From positions 42,907-106,906 of the forward strand of contig JAFAER010000205.1 of the NCBI GenBank assembly GCA_023423895.1: 64,000 nucleotides of DNA. The letters are read 5' to 3'. Under the pieces are notes generated by a model. It saw only the letters and a program-made list of their open reading frames with translations, had not been told where the DNA came from and made no database searches. Every line of letters begins with the position of its first letter. Position 1 is the first letter of the stretch. Positions 32,951 through 41,952 of the stretch are shown in pieces. This stretch comes from Pseudomonadota bacterium. GTDB taxonomy: Bacteria; Myxococcota_A; Polyangia; Polyangiales; Polyangiaceae. A program made the translations under genes and the position numbers.

Positions 32951-33826
32951 ATGACTCAGGTAGCGATCTCCACGTCGGGCCCGGCATTCGATCGAACGAT
33001 CCAGAGGAGCATCCGCGGGATGAAAACCAGCGACGGCGCGGGCGTGAAGCTCACGCGCGTCATCGGGACACCGCTGCTCCGGAACATCGATCCCTTCCTG
33101 ATGCTCGACGAGTTCCACTCGGATGATCCCGGTGACTATCTCGCGGGGTTCCCCGATCACCCGCATCGGGGCTTCGAGACGGTCACGTACATGATCGAAG
33201 GTCGCTTCCGTCATCGAGACAACAAGGGCCACGAAGGCTTGCTCGAGACCGGCGGCGCGCAGTGGATGACCGCCGGTCGCGGCATCGTCCACTCCGAGAT
33301 GCCCGAGCAGAAGGAAGGCATCGTTCGCGGCTTCCAGCTCTGGCTGAACCTCCCTCGCAAGGACAAGATGTGCGAGCCGAGCTATCGCGATCTCCAGCCC
33401 GGGGACATCCCGCGCGCGCAGCTCGAGAGCGGCGCGACCGTGCGTGTCCTCGCGGGAAAGGTCGGGAACGTCGTGGGCCCGATCGACGGGCGCACCACGG
33501 AGCCGGTCTACCTCGACGTCGAGCTCCCGGCCGGTGCGGTCGCGGACCTGCCGGTGCCCTCGACACACGAGGGGTTCATCTACCCGTTCGATGGTGACGT
33601 CATCGTCGGCGCCCCCGGACGTGAGCGTACGCTCGCCCGCGGTGAGCTCGGCGTCCTCACGAAGGGAGACGGCGTTCGTCTTCGCGCGAAGAGCGGCAGC
33701 GCCCGTGCGCTCGTCATCGCAGGCAAACCGATCGGCGAGCCGATCGTGCAGTACGGCCCGTTCGTGATGACGACGCCCGAGGAAGTGGAGCAAGCGGTCC
33801 GCGACTTCCAGGCCGGGAAGTTCTGA
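32951..33826 (+). CDS. Pirin-family protein
   Basis: 291 residues, ATG at 32951 with GAAAGAAGGA upstream. Bicupin fold: the metal-binding motif HPHRGFETVTYMIEG and the second half IVHSEMP supply the usual three His and one Glu, so an Fe-type site is predicted. Some pirins act as quercetinase-like dioxygenases and others as redox-sensing cofactors; the sequence does not tell which. It stands alone and is followed by two hairpins. Confidence 0.92.
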   Translation: MTQVAISTSGPAFDRTIQRSIRGMKTSDGAGVKLTRVIGTPLLRNIDPFLMLDEFHSDDPGDYLAGFPDHPHRGFETVTYMIEGRFRHRDNKGHEGLLETGGAQWMTAGRGIVHSEMPEQKEGIVRGFQLWLNLPRKDKMCEPSYRDLQPGDIPRAQLESGATVRVLAGKVGNVVGPIDGRTTEPVYLDVELPAGAVADLPVPSTHEGFIYPFDGDVIVGAPGRERTLARGELGVLTKGDGVRLRAKSGSARALVIAGKPIGEPIVQYGPFVMTTPEEVEQAVRDFQAGKF

Positions 33827-33854
33827 GGTGGAGAGGGAGAGCCCTTCGCGGGGT

Positions 33855-33922
33855 CGTTCGTCCGAGCGAACGATCCCGCCGAGGGCCTCCTCCGCGTCGC
33901 GGGTTCGTTCGTCCGGCGAACG
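33855..33922. terminator. Pair of CGTTCG/CGAACG hairpins
   Basis: Two stems with identical arms, CGTTCG (33855-33860) with CGAACG (33867-33872), and CGTTCG (33906-33911) with CGAACG (33917-33922), lie in a 148-nt gap between the convergent pirin and zinc-ribbon membrane genes. The surrounding text GTTCGTCCG...CCGCCGAGG is also duplicated, so this is a repeated terminator-like element. Confidence 0.6.
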
Positions 33923-33974
33923 ATCGCGCCGAGGCTGTCCCTGCCGTGTGGATCAGCCGCGTCAGCGCTCATGC

Positions 33975-35339
33975 TCATCGCGCTTCACCGGACTGTCGCG
34001 TCGTCGCCGCGTCGACCTCGAGCGGCAACGTGGCATTCGTCGTCGTCGTGAGCGATACGGGCTCCGTACCTCCCGTGCGCGCGGCGTCGACCGGGAGCAA
34101 GCTCGCGCCCAGGGCGGGCCGAGCAGGCTCCGGAGCGACGACGAGCGCTGAAGGAGCGGATTGGCTCGTCGTCGCTGCCGGAGGCTCGTTCTGGACGGAT
34201 GCTGGCATCGCGCCAACCCGCGTCGTCATCGCCGCGGTCGCGTGCGGTCTCGCGTCGGCCGCCGACGTCTCGTGCAGGTACACGACCAGCCCGGCGGCGG
34301 CCGCGACGAGCCCGGCGGCGACGAACCACCCAGCACGGCGTGGACGCGGCGCGGCCGCAAGCGTCGTTTCTTCGTCGCCTTCGTCGCTCGCGGTCCACCT
34401 TCGTCGCTTCACGGTGTCGGCGAGCGACGAAGCCGAAGGCGACGCGGTCATCGTGAGCGGCGGCGTGGAGTCGAGCGACGAAGCCGAAGGCGACGCGGTC
34501 ATCGTGAGCGGCGGCGTGGAGTCGCTCGTCTCGTCGGCGAGCGTCGCGCTGCGCGTGAGCAGGAACGCGTCCGCCGAGTCGGGCCCGGCGTCGGGGGAAG
34601 GTCCGGTAGCGACCGGCTCTTCTTCGTGCGAATCCTGCGACGCGAGCCTTTGGCGACGGATCCCGTCGTCGGCGCACTCCCGTTCGCCGCCGTGCTCGAT
34701 TCGCTTCCACAGCGAGATGGGCGGGTCGGAAGAAGGCGGCGCGTCGAAGTCCTCGCCGGTGTCAATGATCGCCGCGACCGCAGCGAGCGGTTCGATCGGA
34801 GGAGGGAGCGGTGCAGGCTTCGGAAGCACGTGCGCGTCGTCCGTGACAGCCGGCGCCGGCTCCGCGGTGAGCGCGGTCGGACCGGTCAGGCAGGCCACGC
34901 TGGGCACGCACCCGTCGTGGGTGCTCGAGCTTCGACGTGGCGGAGGTGGAGGCTCGAGCACGGTCGGTCGCTCGGCGCTCGGCACCGGCGGAATCGGCGC
35001 GATTCGCAGGCGTGGCTCCGAGATGGTCACGAGCTCGAGCTCGAGGTCTTCCCCTGCGATCGAGAGCTCATGGAGCCGCTTCTCCTCTTCGATGTCGGCG
35101 TCCACCAAGGACCTGCGAAGCGCCCTCGCGGAACGGAACGCATCGACCGTTCCGCTCGGACGAACGACCGTCCACTGCTGCCGCAGGACGAAGACGTGCT
35201 CCGAGCCGCATTCGCCGCACCGTGCATGCTGCGCGAGCAGCGTCCTCGTTACCTCGAGCTTGTCGGCTCGCCCGCACTGCGTGCACGAGAAGGAGGCCGA
35301 TGCTGCGGCGGGAGACGACGGCCGGCGCTCGCTACTCAT
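33975..35339 (-). CDS. Zinc-ribbon single-pass membrane protein
   Basis: 454 residues from the ATG at 35339 (the track reading extends far upstream without signals). An N-terminal zinc ribbon (CTQCGR ... CGECGS, about residues 18-40) and a FGHxxx-type domain (SGTVDAFRSARALRRSLVDADIEE) precede a long Pro/Ser/Ala linker. A transmembrane segment lies near residue 345 (AGWFVAAGLVAAAAGLVVYL), and an extracytoplasmic Ala/Thr tail follows. The layout resembles myxobacterial gliding-related or zinc-ribbon scaffold proteins. Two identical 17-residue repeats lie just before the TM. It is divergent from copy A of the paralogous operon. Confidence 0.78.
   Translation of the reverse strand: MSSERRPSSPAAASASFSCTQCGRADKLEVTRTLLAQHARCGECGSEHVFVLRQQWTVVRPSGTVDAFRSARALRRSLVDADIEEEKRLHELSIAGEDLELELVTISEPRLRIAPIPPVPSAERPTVLEPPPPPRRSSSTHDGCVPSVACLTGPTALTAEPAPAVTDDAHVLPKPAPLPPPIEPLAAVAAIIDTGEDFDAPPSSDPPISLWKRIEHGGERECADDGIRRQRLASQDSHEEEPVATGPSPDAGPDSADAFLLTRSATLADETSDSTPPLTMTASPSASSLDSTPPLTMTASPSASSLADTVKRRRWTASDEGDEETTLAAAPRPRRAGWFVAAGLVAAAAGLVVYLHETSAADARPHATAAMTTRVGAMPASVQNEPPAATTSQSAPSALVVAPEPARPALGASLLPVDAARTGGTEPVSLTTTTNATLPLEVDAATTRQSGEAR
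34422..34523. repeat. 51-bp exact tandem duplication
   Basis: Two identical 51-bp units (34422-34472 and 34473-34523) encode two copies of the 17-residue DSTPPLTMTASPSASSL within the zinc-ribbon membrane protein. The identity indicates a recent in-frame duplication. Confidence 0.9.
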
Positions 35340-35477
35340 CTCTATGAGGATAGTCACTGAAGCGGCGCGCGCCAGGCCCCTCACCGCGTTCGTGATCGTC
35401 GCGCGTGCGTCGTTCGCGGCGGGGCCATGCGGCGTGGACGTCGCGGCCGGTGCGAAATTGCGGTACTCAACACGTCG

Positions 35478-36611
35478 ATGGCTTCGCGACGGGCGGCAAA
35501 GCCTGCCTCGAGCCCAGTACGAACGAGCGGGAGAGCCATTGCGATCATGATCGCGCTCGCCGGCGCCGTTCGGCCCGCAAGCGCCGCGCCGTCCGTCCGC
35601 GCGTCCGACGGACAGACCTTCGAGCTGGCTTGGGACGCCCCCGCCGGATGCCCCGACGTCGGTAGCGTCCGGCAGGACGTCGATCGCGTCGTCGGCGACA
35701 CGGGCGACGTGCATCGGAAGCTGCGCGTGCAAGGGGAGGTGCGCTCCGACGCGGCAGGCGGCTGGACCGCGACCGTCACGCTCGTGACCGAGACGGGGCG
35801 TTCGGTTCGAACGCTGACGGCACCGACTTGTCGAGCCGTCGCACGTGCGGCTGCCGTCGTGATCGCCTTCGCGATGACGGCCGAAGACTTCGACGTCTCG
35901 CCGTCGAACGGGGACGAGCCGCGCACGGCCGACATACCGACCATCGAGCACCCCCGAGCTACGCAGGTGGGGGAGCCGAAGCCGCTTCCGTCCGAATCGG
36001 AGAAGGCGCGGGCCCGTCCGAGCTCGGCGGGGCCGACGATCGGCGTTCTCACGCGCGTCGACATCGGGACGTTGCCCAAGGTCGGCTTCGGACCTGGTGT
36101 GCTCATCGGGTGGTACGCGCGACCGATCTTCCTCGAGGCGTCGTTCGGCTGGCTGCTCGGACAGGACAGCGACGTCGTCGCTCCGCCCCCGCAGAGCGCG
36201 ACGGTCTCGCGCGCGACGTTCGCTGCGTTCTACGCGAGGACTGCGGTGTGCCCGGCGGAGCCCGGGCTTTCGATCGCGAGACGCCAGCTCCGCGTCTTTG
36301 GATGCACCGGCTTCGGCATCCTGCAGACACGCGCAAACGGTCATCCGATCGACATGCCGGTCGGCGAGCGCGGAAGCTCGACGCTGTCGGGCGAGACCAT
36401 CGAAGGTTGGTCGGGGAGCGTCTTTGCCGGGCCGCGCCTTCGATTCTCGGACGGGTGGTTCGCTCTGAGCGCGTCCCTGGACGTGGCGGTGCCGTTCCGG
36501 CCGCAAGAGTTCGTGCTCAAAGGCCGAAGCGGCGGCGGCGCGAGCGTGTTTCGAACGGCGCCGGTTCTCATCGGTATGACGGTTACGGCAGAGCTTTCTT
36601 TTTTTCCGTGA
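35478..36611 (+). CDS. Operon A gene 1: secreted envelope protein
   Basis: 377 residues from the ATG at 35478, giving a basic N-region, a hydrophobic core (AIAIMIALAGAV) and cleavage near ASA|AP. An ATG at 35427 is the alternative. The N-terminal domain (FELAWDAPAGCPDVGSV, a Cys pair C..C near GCPD and TAPTCRAV) is shared with gene 1 of operon B. The C-terminal half has amphipathic strands (GWYARPIFLEASFGWLLG, RLRFSDGWFALSASLDV) and ends in Phe-Pro. It is probably an outer-membrane protein. Its stop is coupled to the sigma gene (GTGA). Confidence 0.75.
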   Translation: MASRRAAKPASSPVRTSGRAIAIMIALAGAVRPASAAPSVRASDGQTFELAWDAPAGCPDVGSVRQDVDRVVGDTGDVHRKLRVQGEVRSDAAGGWTATVTLVTETGRSVRTLTAPTCRAVARAAAVVIAFAMTAEDFDVSPSNGDEPRTADIPTIEHPRATQVGEPKPLPSESEKARARPSSAGPTIGVLTRVDIGTLPKVGFGPGVLIGWYARPIFLEASFGWLLGQDSDVVAPPPQSATVSRATFAAFYARTAVCPAEPGLSIARRQLRVFGCTGFGILQTRANGHPIDMPVGERGSSTLSGETIEGWSGSVFAGPRLRFSDGWFALSASLDVAVPFRPQEFVLKGRSGGGASVFRTAPVLIGMTVTAELSFFP

Positions 36612-37318
36612 ATCGTCAGCGCGTCGGTCATTCAAGGGACGTGCTGAAGTTGCTCGACCACCCGATCGCGCCCCGGCTGTCCCCGCGCGTCGTCGATGAC
36701 AGGCCAACGGGCCGGCGTGAGGTCGCGTCCTCCGAGCCCGGGTGCGAGCCGTCGGAGAACGAGGTGGTGCAGGCCTCCGCTGCGTTCGATGCGTTCTACG
36801 TCAAACAATGGCGCTTCGTCTGGCGTTCGCTCGGTCGCCTGGGTGCAGCCGAGGCGGCGGTGGAGGACCTGTTCCAGGAGGTATTCCTCGTCGTGCACAA
36901 GCGGCTGCCTGCGTACGAGCCTGCGGCCGAGAACCGAGAGCTGGCCGAACGCGTATGGGTGCTCGAGATCATCCGAAACGTCCTGCGCACTCACCGGCGG
37001 CAGCAGCAGCGCAAGGGGGCGGCGTTCAACTCGGAGAGCAGCGACCTCGAAGCGATGCCGGCCCCGACGGAGACGCCACTCGGGATCGCCGAGTCTTCGG
37101 AGCGCGTGAGGCTCCTCAACGAGCTGCTCGCGACGCTGGATGAAGACAAGCGCGAGGTGTTCGTCCTCGTCGAGCTCGAAGGCATGTCCGTTCGAGAGGC
37201 GGCGCTCGCGCTGAACAAGAACGAATCCACGGCTCGCTCGTGCCTGACGACGGCGCGAGCCGAGCTCAAGCGGGCATACGACCGCCATCGCGTACGCGAC
37301 GAATGGAGGCTCAGGTGA
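36608..37318 (+). CDS. Operon A gene 2: ECF-type sigma factor
   Basis: 236 residues from a GTG at 36608 overlapping the upstream stop. Region 2: FVWRSLGRLGAAEAAVEDLFQEVFLVVHKRL. Region 4: LLATLDEDKREVFVLVELEGMSVREAALALNKNESTARSCLTTARAELKRAY. The N-terminus has about 60 extra residues. Region 4 (NKNESTARSCLTTAR) is less conserved than in gene 2 of copy B, which may reflect diverged promoter recognition. It is coupled to the membrane protein gene after it, the classic place for an anti-sigma factor. Confidence 0.9.
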   Translation: MNRQRVGHSRDVLKLLDHPIAPRLSPRVVDDRPTGRREVASSEPGCEPSENEVVQASAAFDAFYVKQWRFVWRSLGRLGAAEAAVEDLFQEVFLVVHKRLPAYEPAAENRELAERVWVLEIIRNVLRTHRRQQQRKGAAFNSESSDLEAMPAPTETPLGIAESSERVRLLNELLATLDEDKREVFVLVELEGMSVREAALALNKNESTARSCLTTARAELKRAYDRHRVRDEWRLR

Positions 37319-38124
37319 GCTCATCGGACGATCTGGACGCACTCGTGCGTGAGAGCCGAATGTCGAACGAGCCGGGGGACGCAATGGGAGCGGCGCTCAA
37401 GGAGCGCCTCGACCGTCGAATCGCTGGTGCCGCCGCCGTACTGGTGCCGGCGCATGCGGCGAGCTCGGAAGCGGCTCGGCCCACGAGCCCGAACGTGTCG
37501 ACCTCGGAAGCGCCTCGGGCGATGAGCCCGCGAGCGGGCCTCGTCGGCGTGGTCGCCGCGCTTACCGGCATCGTGTGCGTGGGGGCGTTCGTCATCGAGC
37601 TCGGCGCCGGCGAGATGCCCGGCTCTGCCGCTCGCGGCAGCGCTGCATCGCCGCCGAGCGTTGCGCCCACGCCGGCAGAAGCGCGAGTGCCCGAGCCCAT
37701 GAAGGAGATCCTCGAAGGAGAGTCGCTCGCGCAGTCGTCTCCGACGGTCGATGTGCGTGCGCTGCCGGATGCGCGCGTTGCACCGACCGGACCGAATGCG
37801 GGCCCGACCACGACGCGCGCGCAGGTGACGCGTCCCCCTGTCGAGGACGACGGCTCGCTCGAAGAAGAGACGAAGCTCCTTCGCGCAGCCCGTACCGCGA
37901 GGTTTGCAGGAGCACCGGAGCGTTCACTCTCCCTGACGAGCGAACACGCAGCACGCTTCCCGAAGGGAGCGCTCGCGCCCGAGCGCGATGCCGAGCGGAT
38001 CAGCGCCCTGTGTGCCCTCGGACATCGAGACGAGGCGCGTCAGGAGATCGGTCGGTTCGAGGACCGCTGGCCGTCGTCCGCGCTGCTGGAACGTGTTCGG
38101 GCGTCGTGTCGAGGTGTGCCGTGA
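37315..38124 (+). CDS. Operon A gene 3: single-TM protein, candidate anti-sigma factor
   Basis: 269 residues from a GTG at 37315 coupled to the sigma stop. A cytoplasmic N-terminus (SSSDDLDALVRESRMSNEPG) is followed by a TM segment (GLVGVVAALTGIVCVGAFVI, about residues 65-85). A Pro/Ala/Thr linker and a C-terminal TPR-like helical pair follow (LLRAARTARFAGAPERSLSLTSEHAARFP ... ALCALGHRDEARQEIGRFEDRWPSS). The same architecture appears in gene 3 of copy B. Position and topology suggest a membrane regulator of the sigma factor, but no canonical zinc anti-sigma motif is seen. Confidence 0.72.
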   Translation: MSSSDDLDALVRESRMSNEPGDAMGAALKERLDRRIAGAAAVLVPAHAASSEAARPTSPNVSTSEAPRAMSPRAGLVGVVAALTGIVCVGAFVIELGAGEMPGSAARGSAASPPSVAPTPAEARVPEPMKEILEGESLAQSSPTVDVRALPDARVAPTGPNAGPTTTRAQVTRPPVEDDGSLEEETKLLRAARTARFAGAPERSLSLTSEHAARFPKGALAPERDAERISALCALGHRDEARQEIGRFEDRWPSSALLERVRASCRGVP

Positions 38125-39302
38125 AACGTCCTATTTCGACCACCGTCGCCGTGTCGAGCGCCCTTCTCCTGACGGCGCTCGTCGCATGCACCACCACGCC
38201 GCGAGCCATCGGTGAGCTGATCGACCCACCGCCGCCGCCGCTTGCGGAAGGATCCGACGCCGGTGACGCCGGCTCGTCGCTCGAGCTGATGTCGTATTGC
38301 CCGACGGACAAGTGCCCCGAGGGGTTCACGACGTGCCCGACGTCCCGCTTCCAGTGTGACGTCAACCTGAAGGCGGACCGGCAGAACTGCGGCGCATGCG
38401 GTTCGGAGTGCCCCGCGAGGGTGATCTCGACCGGCGAGACGTTCGAGTGTGTGGAGGGGCGCTGCGTCCTCAACTGCGACCCGCAGAAGGGGCTCGATTG
38501 CGACGGCATCGCCGACAATGGATGTGAGACCAGCGCGCTCGACGACGCGAACTGCGGCGCGTGCGGCAACGTCTGCACGGATCCGGCGAGACCATGTGTG
38601 AACGATCCACAGACGGGCGTTCCGAACTGCGGCTGTCCTGGAACACTCATCGCGTGCCGGAGGACCATTTTCGGCACCACGAGCGTCCAGTGCGTCGCGC
38701 CTGAAGACGACGACAACAACTGTGGCGCCTGCGACAACAAGTGTCCCGCCAATCCGGACGGCGGTCCTCTTCCGCCGAACAGCTATTACGGATGTCTCGA
38801 CAGGAAGTGCGGTAATTTCAAATGTTCGCCGGGCTTCGGTGATTGTGACGGAGACGCGCTCAACGGTTGCGAGACGTTCCTCAGTACGACTGAATACTGC
38901 GGGAAGTGCGGAGGGTGCGACGTAGGTCAGGAGTGTCGGCGGAACGTCAAAGGTCTCCTCGAGTGCATGTGCCCGCCGGGGCTCACGTACTGCTTTGGAG
39001 AGTGCGTCGATCTGGCGACCGACTCGCGGCATTGCGGAACGTGCGGTGTCGTCTGCTTCAAGCAGTTCTCCGTCTCGAGCATCGGCATCTGCACGAACGG
39101 CGTGTGCAGTCGCCAGTGCACGACCGGCCGCGCCGATTGCAACGGAAACGCCGATGACGACTGCGAAGTGAACACCAACAGCGATCCGAACAACTGCGGT
39201 GGCTGCGGGATCGTCTGCGATGCGATGCCGGGACAAGCATGCGTCGGAGGAACCTGCGCGGTCGAACCGTGCGCCCCTGACGGAGGCCCGCTGACACGAT
39301 GA
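38121..39302 (+). CDS. Operon A gene 4: Cys-rich lipoprotein
   Basis: 393 residues from a GTG at 38121 coupled to the previous stop. Lipobox LVAC near residue 23, then a Pro/Asp/Ala linker. About 350 residues of Cys-rich modules follow with recurring NCGACG/CGxCxxxC text (QNCGACGSECP, NNCGACDNKCP, NNCGGCGIVCD). Many disulphides are likely. Gene 4 of copy B has the same order of modules, including YCPTDKCP against YCPSNKCP. Surface-exposed, function unknown. Confidence 0.85.
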   Translation: MKRPISTTVAVSSALLLTALVACTTTPRAIGELIDPPPPPLAEGSDAGDAGSSLELMSYCPTDKCPEGFTTCPTSRFQCDVNLKADRQNCGACGSECPARVISTGETFECVEGRCVLNCDPQKGLDCDGIADNGCETSALDDANCGACGNVCTDPARPCVNDPQTGVPNCGCPGTLIACRRTIFGTTSVQCVAPEDDDNNCGACDNKCPANPDGGPLPPNSYYGCLDRKCGNFKCSPGFGDCDGDALNGCETFLSTTEYCGKCGGCDVGQECRRNVKGLLECMCPPGLTYCFGECVDLATDSRHCGTCGVVCFKQFSVSSIGICTNGVCSRQCTTGRADCNGNADDDCEVNTNSDPNNCGGCGIVCDAMPGQACVGGTCAVEPCAPDGGPLTR

Positions 39303-40561
39303 GAGCGCGATATCTTCTTCTAGCTGCGTGTTCCGCGGCGTCTGGCATTGTCGCGCTCGGTGCGTGCGCGACCGCCGACGACCCGACGGCCGCACCATCG
39401 TCGAACGTCGTCTTGACGAGCGACGCCGGGACCGACGGAGACGATGCTCACGCCGAAGATGCAGCTTCGTGCGTTGACTGCGAATACTTCCAGGAGACCT
39501 GCTCCGACGACGTCCTCTGTCCGAACTGGCCATCGGACATGATCGGGACGATCGATCCGCGAGTCACCTTCACGACCATCCAGGGCCGCTCTCGCGCGGA
39601 CGTCTGGGTGGCCGGAGCTCTCGGAAGTGCCGCTCATCACGACGGCTCGGCGTGGACGCTCCACAAGCTCGAGTCGGCCGAGACGATTCGCGCGCTCTGG
39701 CTCGCCGAATCCGGCGAGATCTCCGGCGCGGCGCTCGAGCGGCTCTTCACCCGCGGTCTCGCCGTCGCGGACGGCGGCGTCGCTCCGGGTGAAGACTGGA
39801 CCGCGCGGACCACGGTCCCGCATCAGGAATACGCCCGGTGGTCGAGGACCATCACTTCGGGTTGGGCCAGCCGTGACGCGCAATGGCTGTGGGCCACGAC
39901 AGAGAACAATTGCTTTCTCGATCTCGGCAATTCGACGCGCCCGATCCCCGGATGCGCGACCGACACGAGCCCGTCGAGCGGCCTCTGGCGCGTCCGCGTC
40001 GACGCGTCCTCGGACGTCGAGCTCGCCGACGCGATCGGAAAGGAACTGTGCCGCGCGATCTCGTGCGGGAGCATGACGAGTGTTCACGGATCGACTGCCA
40101 ACGCTCTCTGGGCCGTCGGCCACGCGGGCGCGGCGATTCGAGTGACCGACGCCGATAGCGATACTCCGAAGCTCCGCGCCTTCAACAGTCAGACCTTGAA
40201 TGCCATTTACGGCGTCTGGGAATCCACGCCCCCCGGCACCGACGGCGCCGGCGGTGAGGCATGGGCCGTCGGAGCGAAGGGCGTCATTCGGCACTACAAG
40301 GGAGATCCGGCCGTCTGGGAGGTCGTCGAAGGTCCGACGACGATGGATCTGCGCGCTGTCTGGGGGTCGTCGTCGTCCGATGTCTGGGCGGTCGGCGACG
40401 AGGCGACCGTCCTCCACTACGACGGCACGTCGTGGTCGCGCGTGAAGATCGCGGGCCTCGGAGCGCGCCGTCCGAAGCTCACTGCGGTGTGGACGGCGGA
40501 GCCGGGCCATGTGTGGGTCGCCGGTCATGGCGTCGTTCTCAGCCTCGGAGGTAAGCCATGA
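39299..40561 (+). CDS. Operon A gene 5: propeller-like lipoprotein
   Basis: 420 residues, ATG at 39299 overlapping the previous stop. Lipobox LGAC near residue 23; a Cys-rich CEYFQETCSDDVLCPN follows the linker. The rest is built of units ending in DVWVAG, ALWAVG, EAWAVG, DVWAVG, HVWVAG with His-Tyr-x-Gly turns (AAHHDGSAW, VLHYDGTSW), the signature of WD/Kelch-like blades. Gene 5 of copy B is its homologue, sharing CEYFPTTCSEDVLCPNG. Predicted outer-surface beta-propeller. Confidence 0.85.
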   Translation: MRARYLLLAACSAASGIVALGACATADDPTAAPSSNVVLTSDAGTDGDDAHAEDAASCVDCEYFQETCSDDVLCPNWPSDMIGTIDPRVTFTTIQGRSRADVWVAGALGSAAHHDGSAWTLHKLESAETIRALWLAESGEISGAALERLFTRGLAVADGGVAPGEDWTARTTVPHQEYARWSRTITSGWASRDAQWLWATTENNCFLDLGNSTRPIPGCATDTSPSSGLWRVRVDASSDVELADAIGKELCRAISCGSMTSVHGSTANALWAVGHAGAAIRVTDADSDTPKLRAFNSQTLNAIYGVWESTPPGTDGAGGEAWAVGAKGVIRHYKGDPAVWEVVEGPTTMDLRAVWGSSSSDVWAVGDEATVLHYDGTSWSRVKIAGLGARRPKLTAVWTAEPGHVWVAGHGVVLSLGGKP

Positions 40562-41952
40562 AACGAGCCCTGATCGCGACATGCATCCTCATGCTCGCAG
40601 CAGCCGGCGCATGCGCCGCGTCCGAAGGAGAGGGGCCTGACCGGAGCTCCGACGGCGACGACGACTCTGGGGTGCGAGTAGGTCACGACGGCGGGGCGGA
40701 CGCGGGCGTCGATTCGGGCGTGGTCGACGGCGCGACGGACGGTCCCATCTGCAGCCCGGGCGGTTGGTGCGCGACGACACTTCCGCATGAGGACCTCACG
40801 CTGCGAGACGTCTGGGCGACGGCTGGTCGGGCGTTCGCCGTCGGTATGAGCCCGACGGTCGGAGCAAGGGTGCTCGAGTGGAACGACACCGACGCGAGGT
40901 GGTCGTACATCGATGACAATACGCAAAACGAAGAAGGTCGAGGCGCCTTCGTAGGCCGGATATGGGCTCCGAACGAAAACGAGCTCTACTATTCGGTTGC
41001 TCCACGAACCATCTATCGCGGCGTGCGGGATCCGGCGAGTCAATCCCCGGCTACGGCGTGGTCCTGGACGCACTGGCAGCTCGAGGATCGCGCTCCCGCG
41101 TATCCAGCGCATCCGCAATATCCACATCACTACCAGGGCCTGCCGTTCTACGCGCTCCCGAGCACACACTTCGACTGGAAAGGCACCGAGCTTCCGGCGC
41201 TGGGCGTCCATGGGACGAGCGCGAAGGACGTCTACGCCTGGTACGCCAATACCATTTACCACCTGTCTACCGACGACGCCGGGAGCCCGACGTGGGAAGT
41301 CGAATACGTCGCGAATGATCACGATCGTCCTGACGAACAGCTCGTCTTCCTCGCGGCGACCTCGACGAGCTCTGGAGAGGTCTGGTTCGCAGGCGGCAGA
41401 GGTGGCGCGGCGTCCGCCGGTTTCGGCGGCATCGACCCGAGGCTTTGCTCCGTCCTCGTGCGAAAGGCATCGTCGTCGTATCAGCGCGTCGCCGACGGCG
41501 AGGGCGTGGGCTTCGGCTTTCCGACGCCGCCGCTTCGTTGCCGGGCCAGAGCCGGGACGAGCTACATCGAGGGGCCCGACGGCTGGATCACGGACATCCA
41601 GGCGGGCCCAGGCGACAGCATCGTCGCGCTGAAGTCCGCGCGCGACCTCGCACGCATCACGGTCGTCGGCGACGCGCTTTCGGTCGAGTCGACGAGAATG
41701 CCGCCCGACGTCTCCAAGGCCGCGCTCCTGTCGTTCTGGCTCGTTCCGAACACGCAAACGATCTGGCTCGGCGGGGTGAACGTCGTCGCTCGCGCCGACG
41801 ACGCGTGGGTGGACGGCGGGACCTATCAAATTTCCTCGATCTCGCTGAACGGCGCGTGGCTGACGACCCCCGTCCATCAGATCCGAGGCTCGTCCAACAG
41901 CGACCGCTGGGCGGTCGGAGCTCGCTATGCACTACGCAAGACCACTCCCTGA
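40558..41952 (+). CDS. Operon A gene 6: propeller-like lipoprotein
   Basis: 464 residues, ATG at 40558 coupled to gene 5. Lipobox AGAC near residue 19; Asp/Gly/Ala linker; then CSPGGWCATTLPHEDLTLRDVWA. The domain that follows includes YIDDNTQNEE, VYAWYANTIYHL, VWFAGGRGG and ends IRGSSNSDRWAVGARYALRKTTP. Gene 6 of copy B shares the same pieces (YIDDNSQNES, VYAWYSNTIYRR, ending LWAVGNGYALHKTTP). It overlaps gene 7 by 26 nt. Confidence 0.84.
   Translation: MKRALIATCILMLAAAGACAASEGEGPDRSSDGDDDSGVRVGHDGGADAGVDSGVVDGATDGPICSPGGWCATTLPHEDLTLRDVWATAGRAFAVGMSPTVGARVLEWNDTDARWSYIDDNTQNEEGRGAFVGRIWAPNENELYYSVAPRTIYRGVRDPASQSPATAWSWTHWQLEDRAPAYPAHPQYPHHYQGLPFYALPSTHFDWKGTELPALGVHGTSAKDVYAWYANTIYHLSTDDAGSPTWEVEYVANDHDRPDEQLVFLAATSTSSGEVWFAGGRGGAASAGFGGIDPRLCSVLVRKASSSYQRVADGEGVGFGFPTPPLRCRARAGTSYIEGPDGWITDIQAGPGDSIVALKSARDLARITVVGDALSVESTRMPPDVSKAALLSFWLVPNTQTIWLGGVNVVARADDAWVDGGTYQISSISLNGAWLTTPVHQIRGSSNSDRWAVGARYALRKTTP

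Noticed and set aside
35340..36707. Upstream extension of the zinc-ribbon membrane protein to 36707
   Set aside because: The extension is antisense to operon A gene 1 and lacks protein-like features; the ATG at 35339 opens directly into the zinc ribbon.
38040..39533. 497-aa minus-strand open frame opposite the Cys-rich lipoprotein
   Set aside because: Low-complexity Arg/Ala text; the plus strand shows coupled starts, lipobox and conserved Cys modules.
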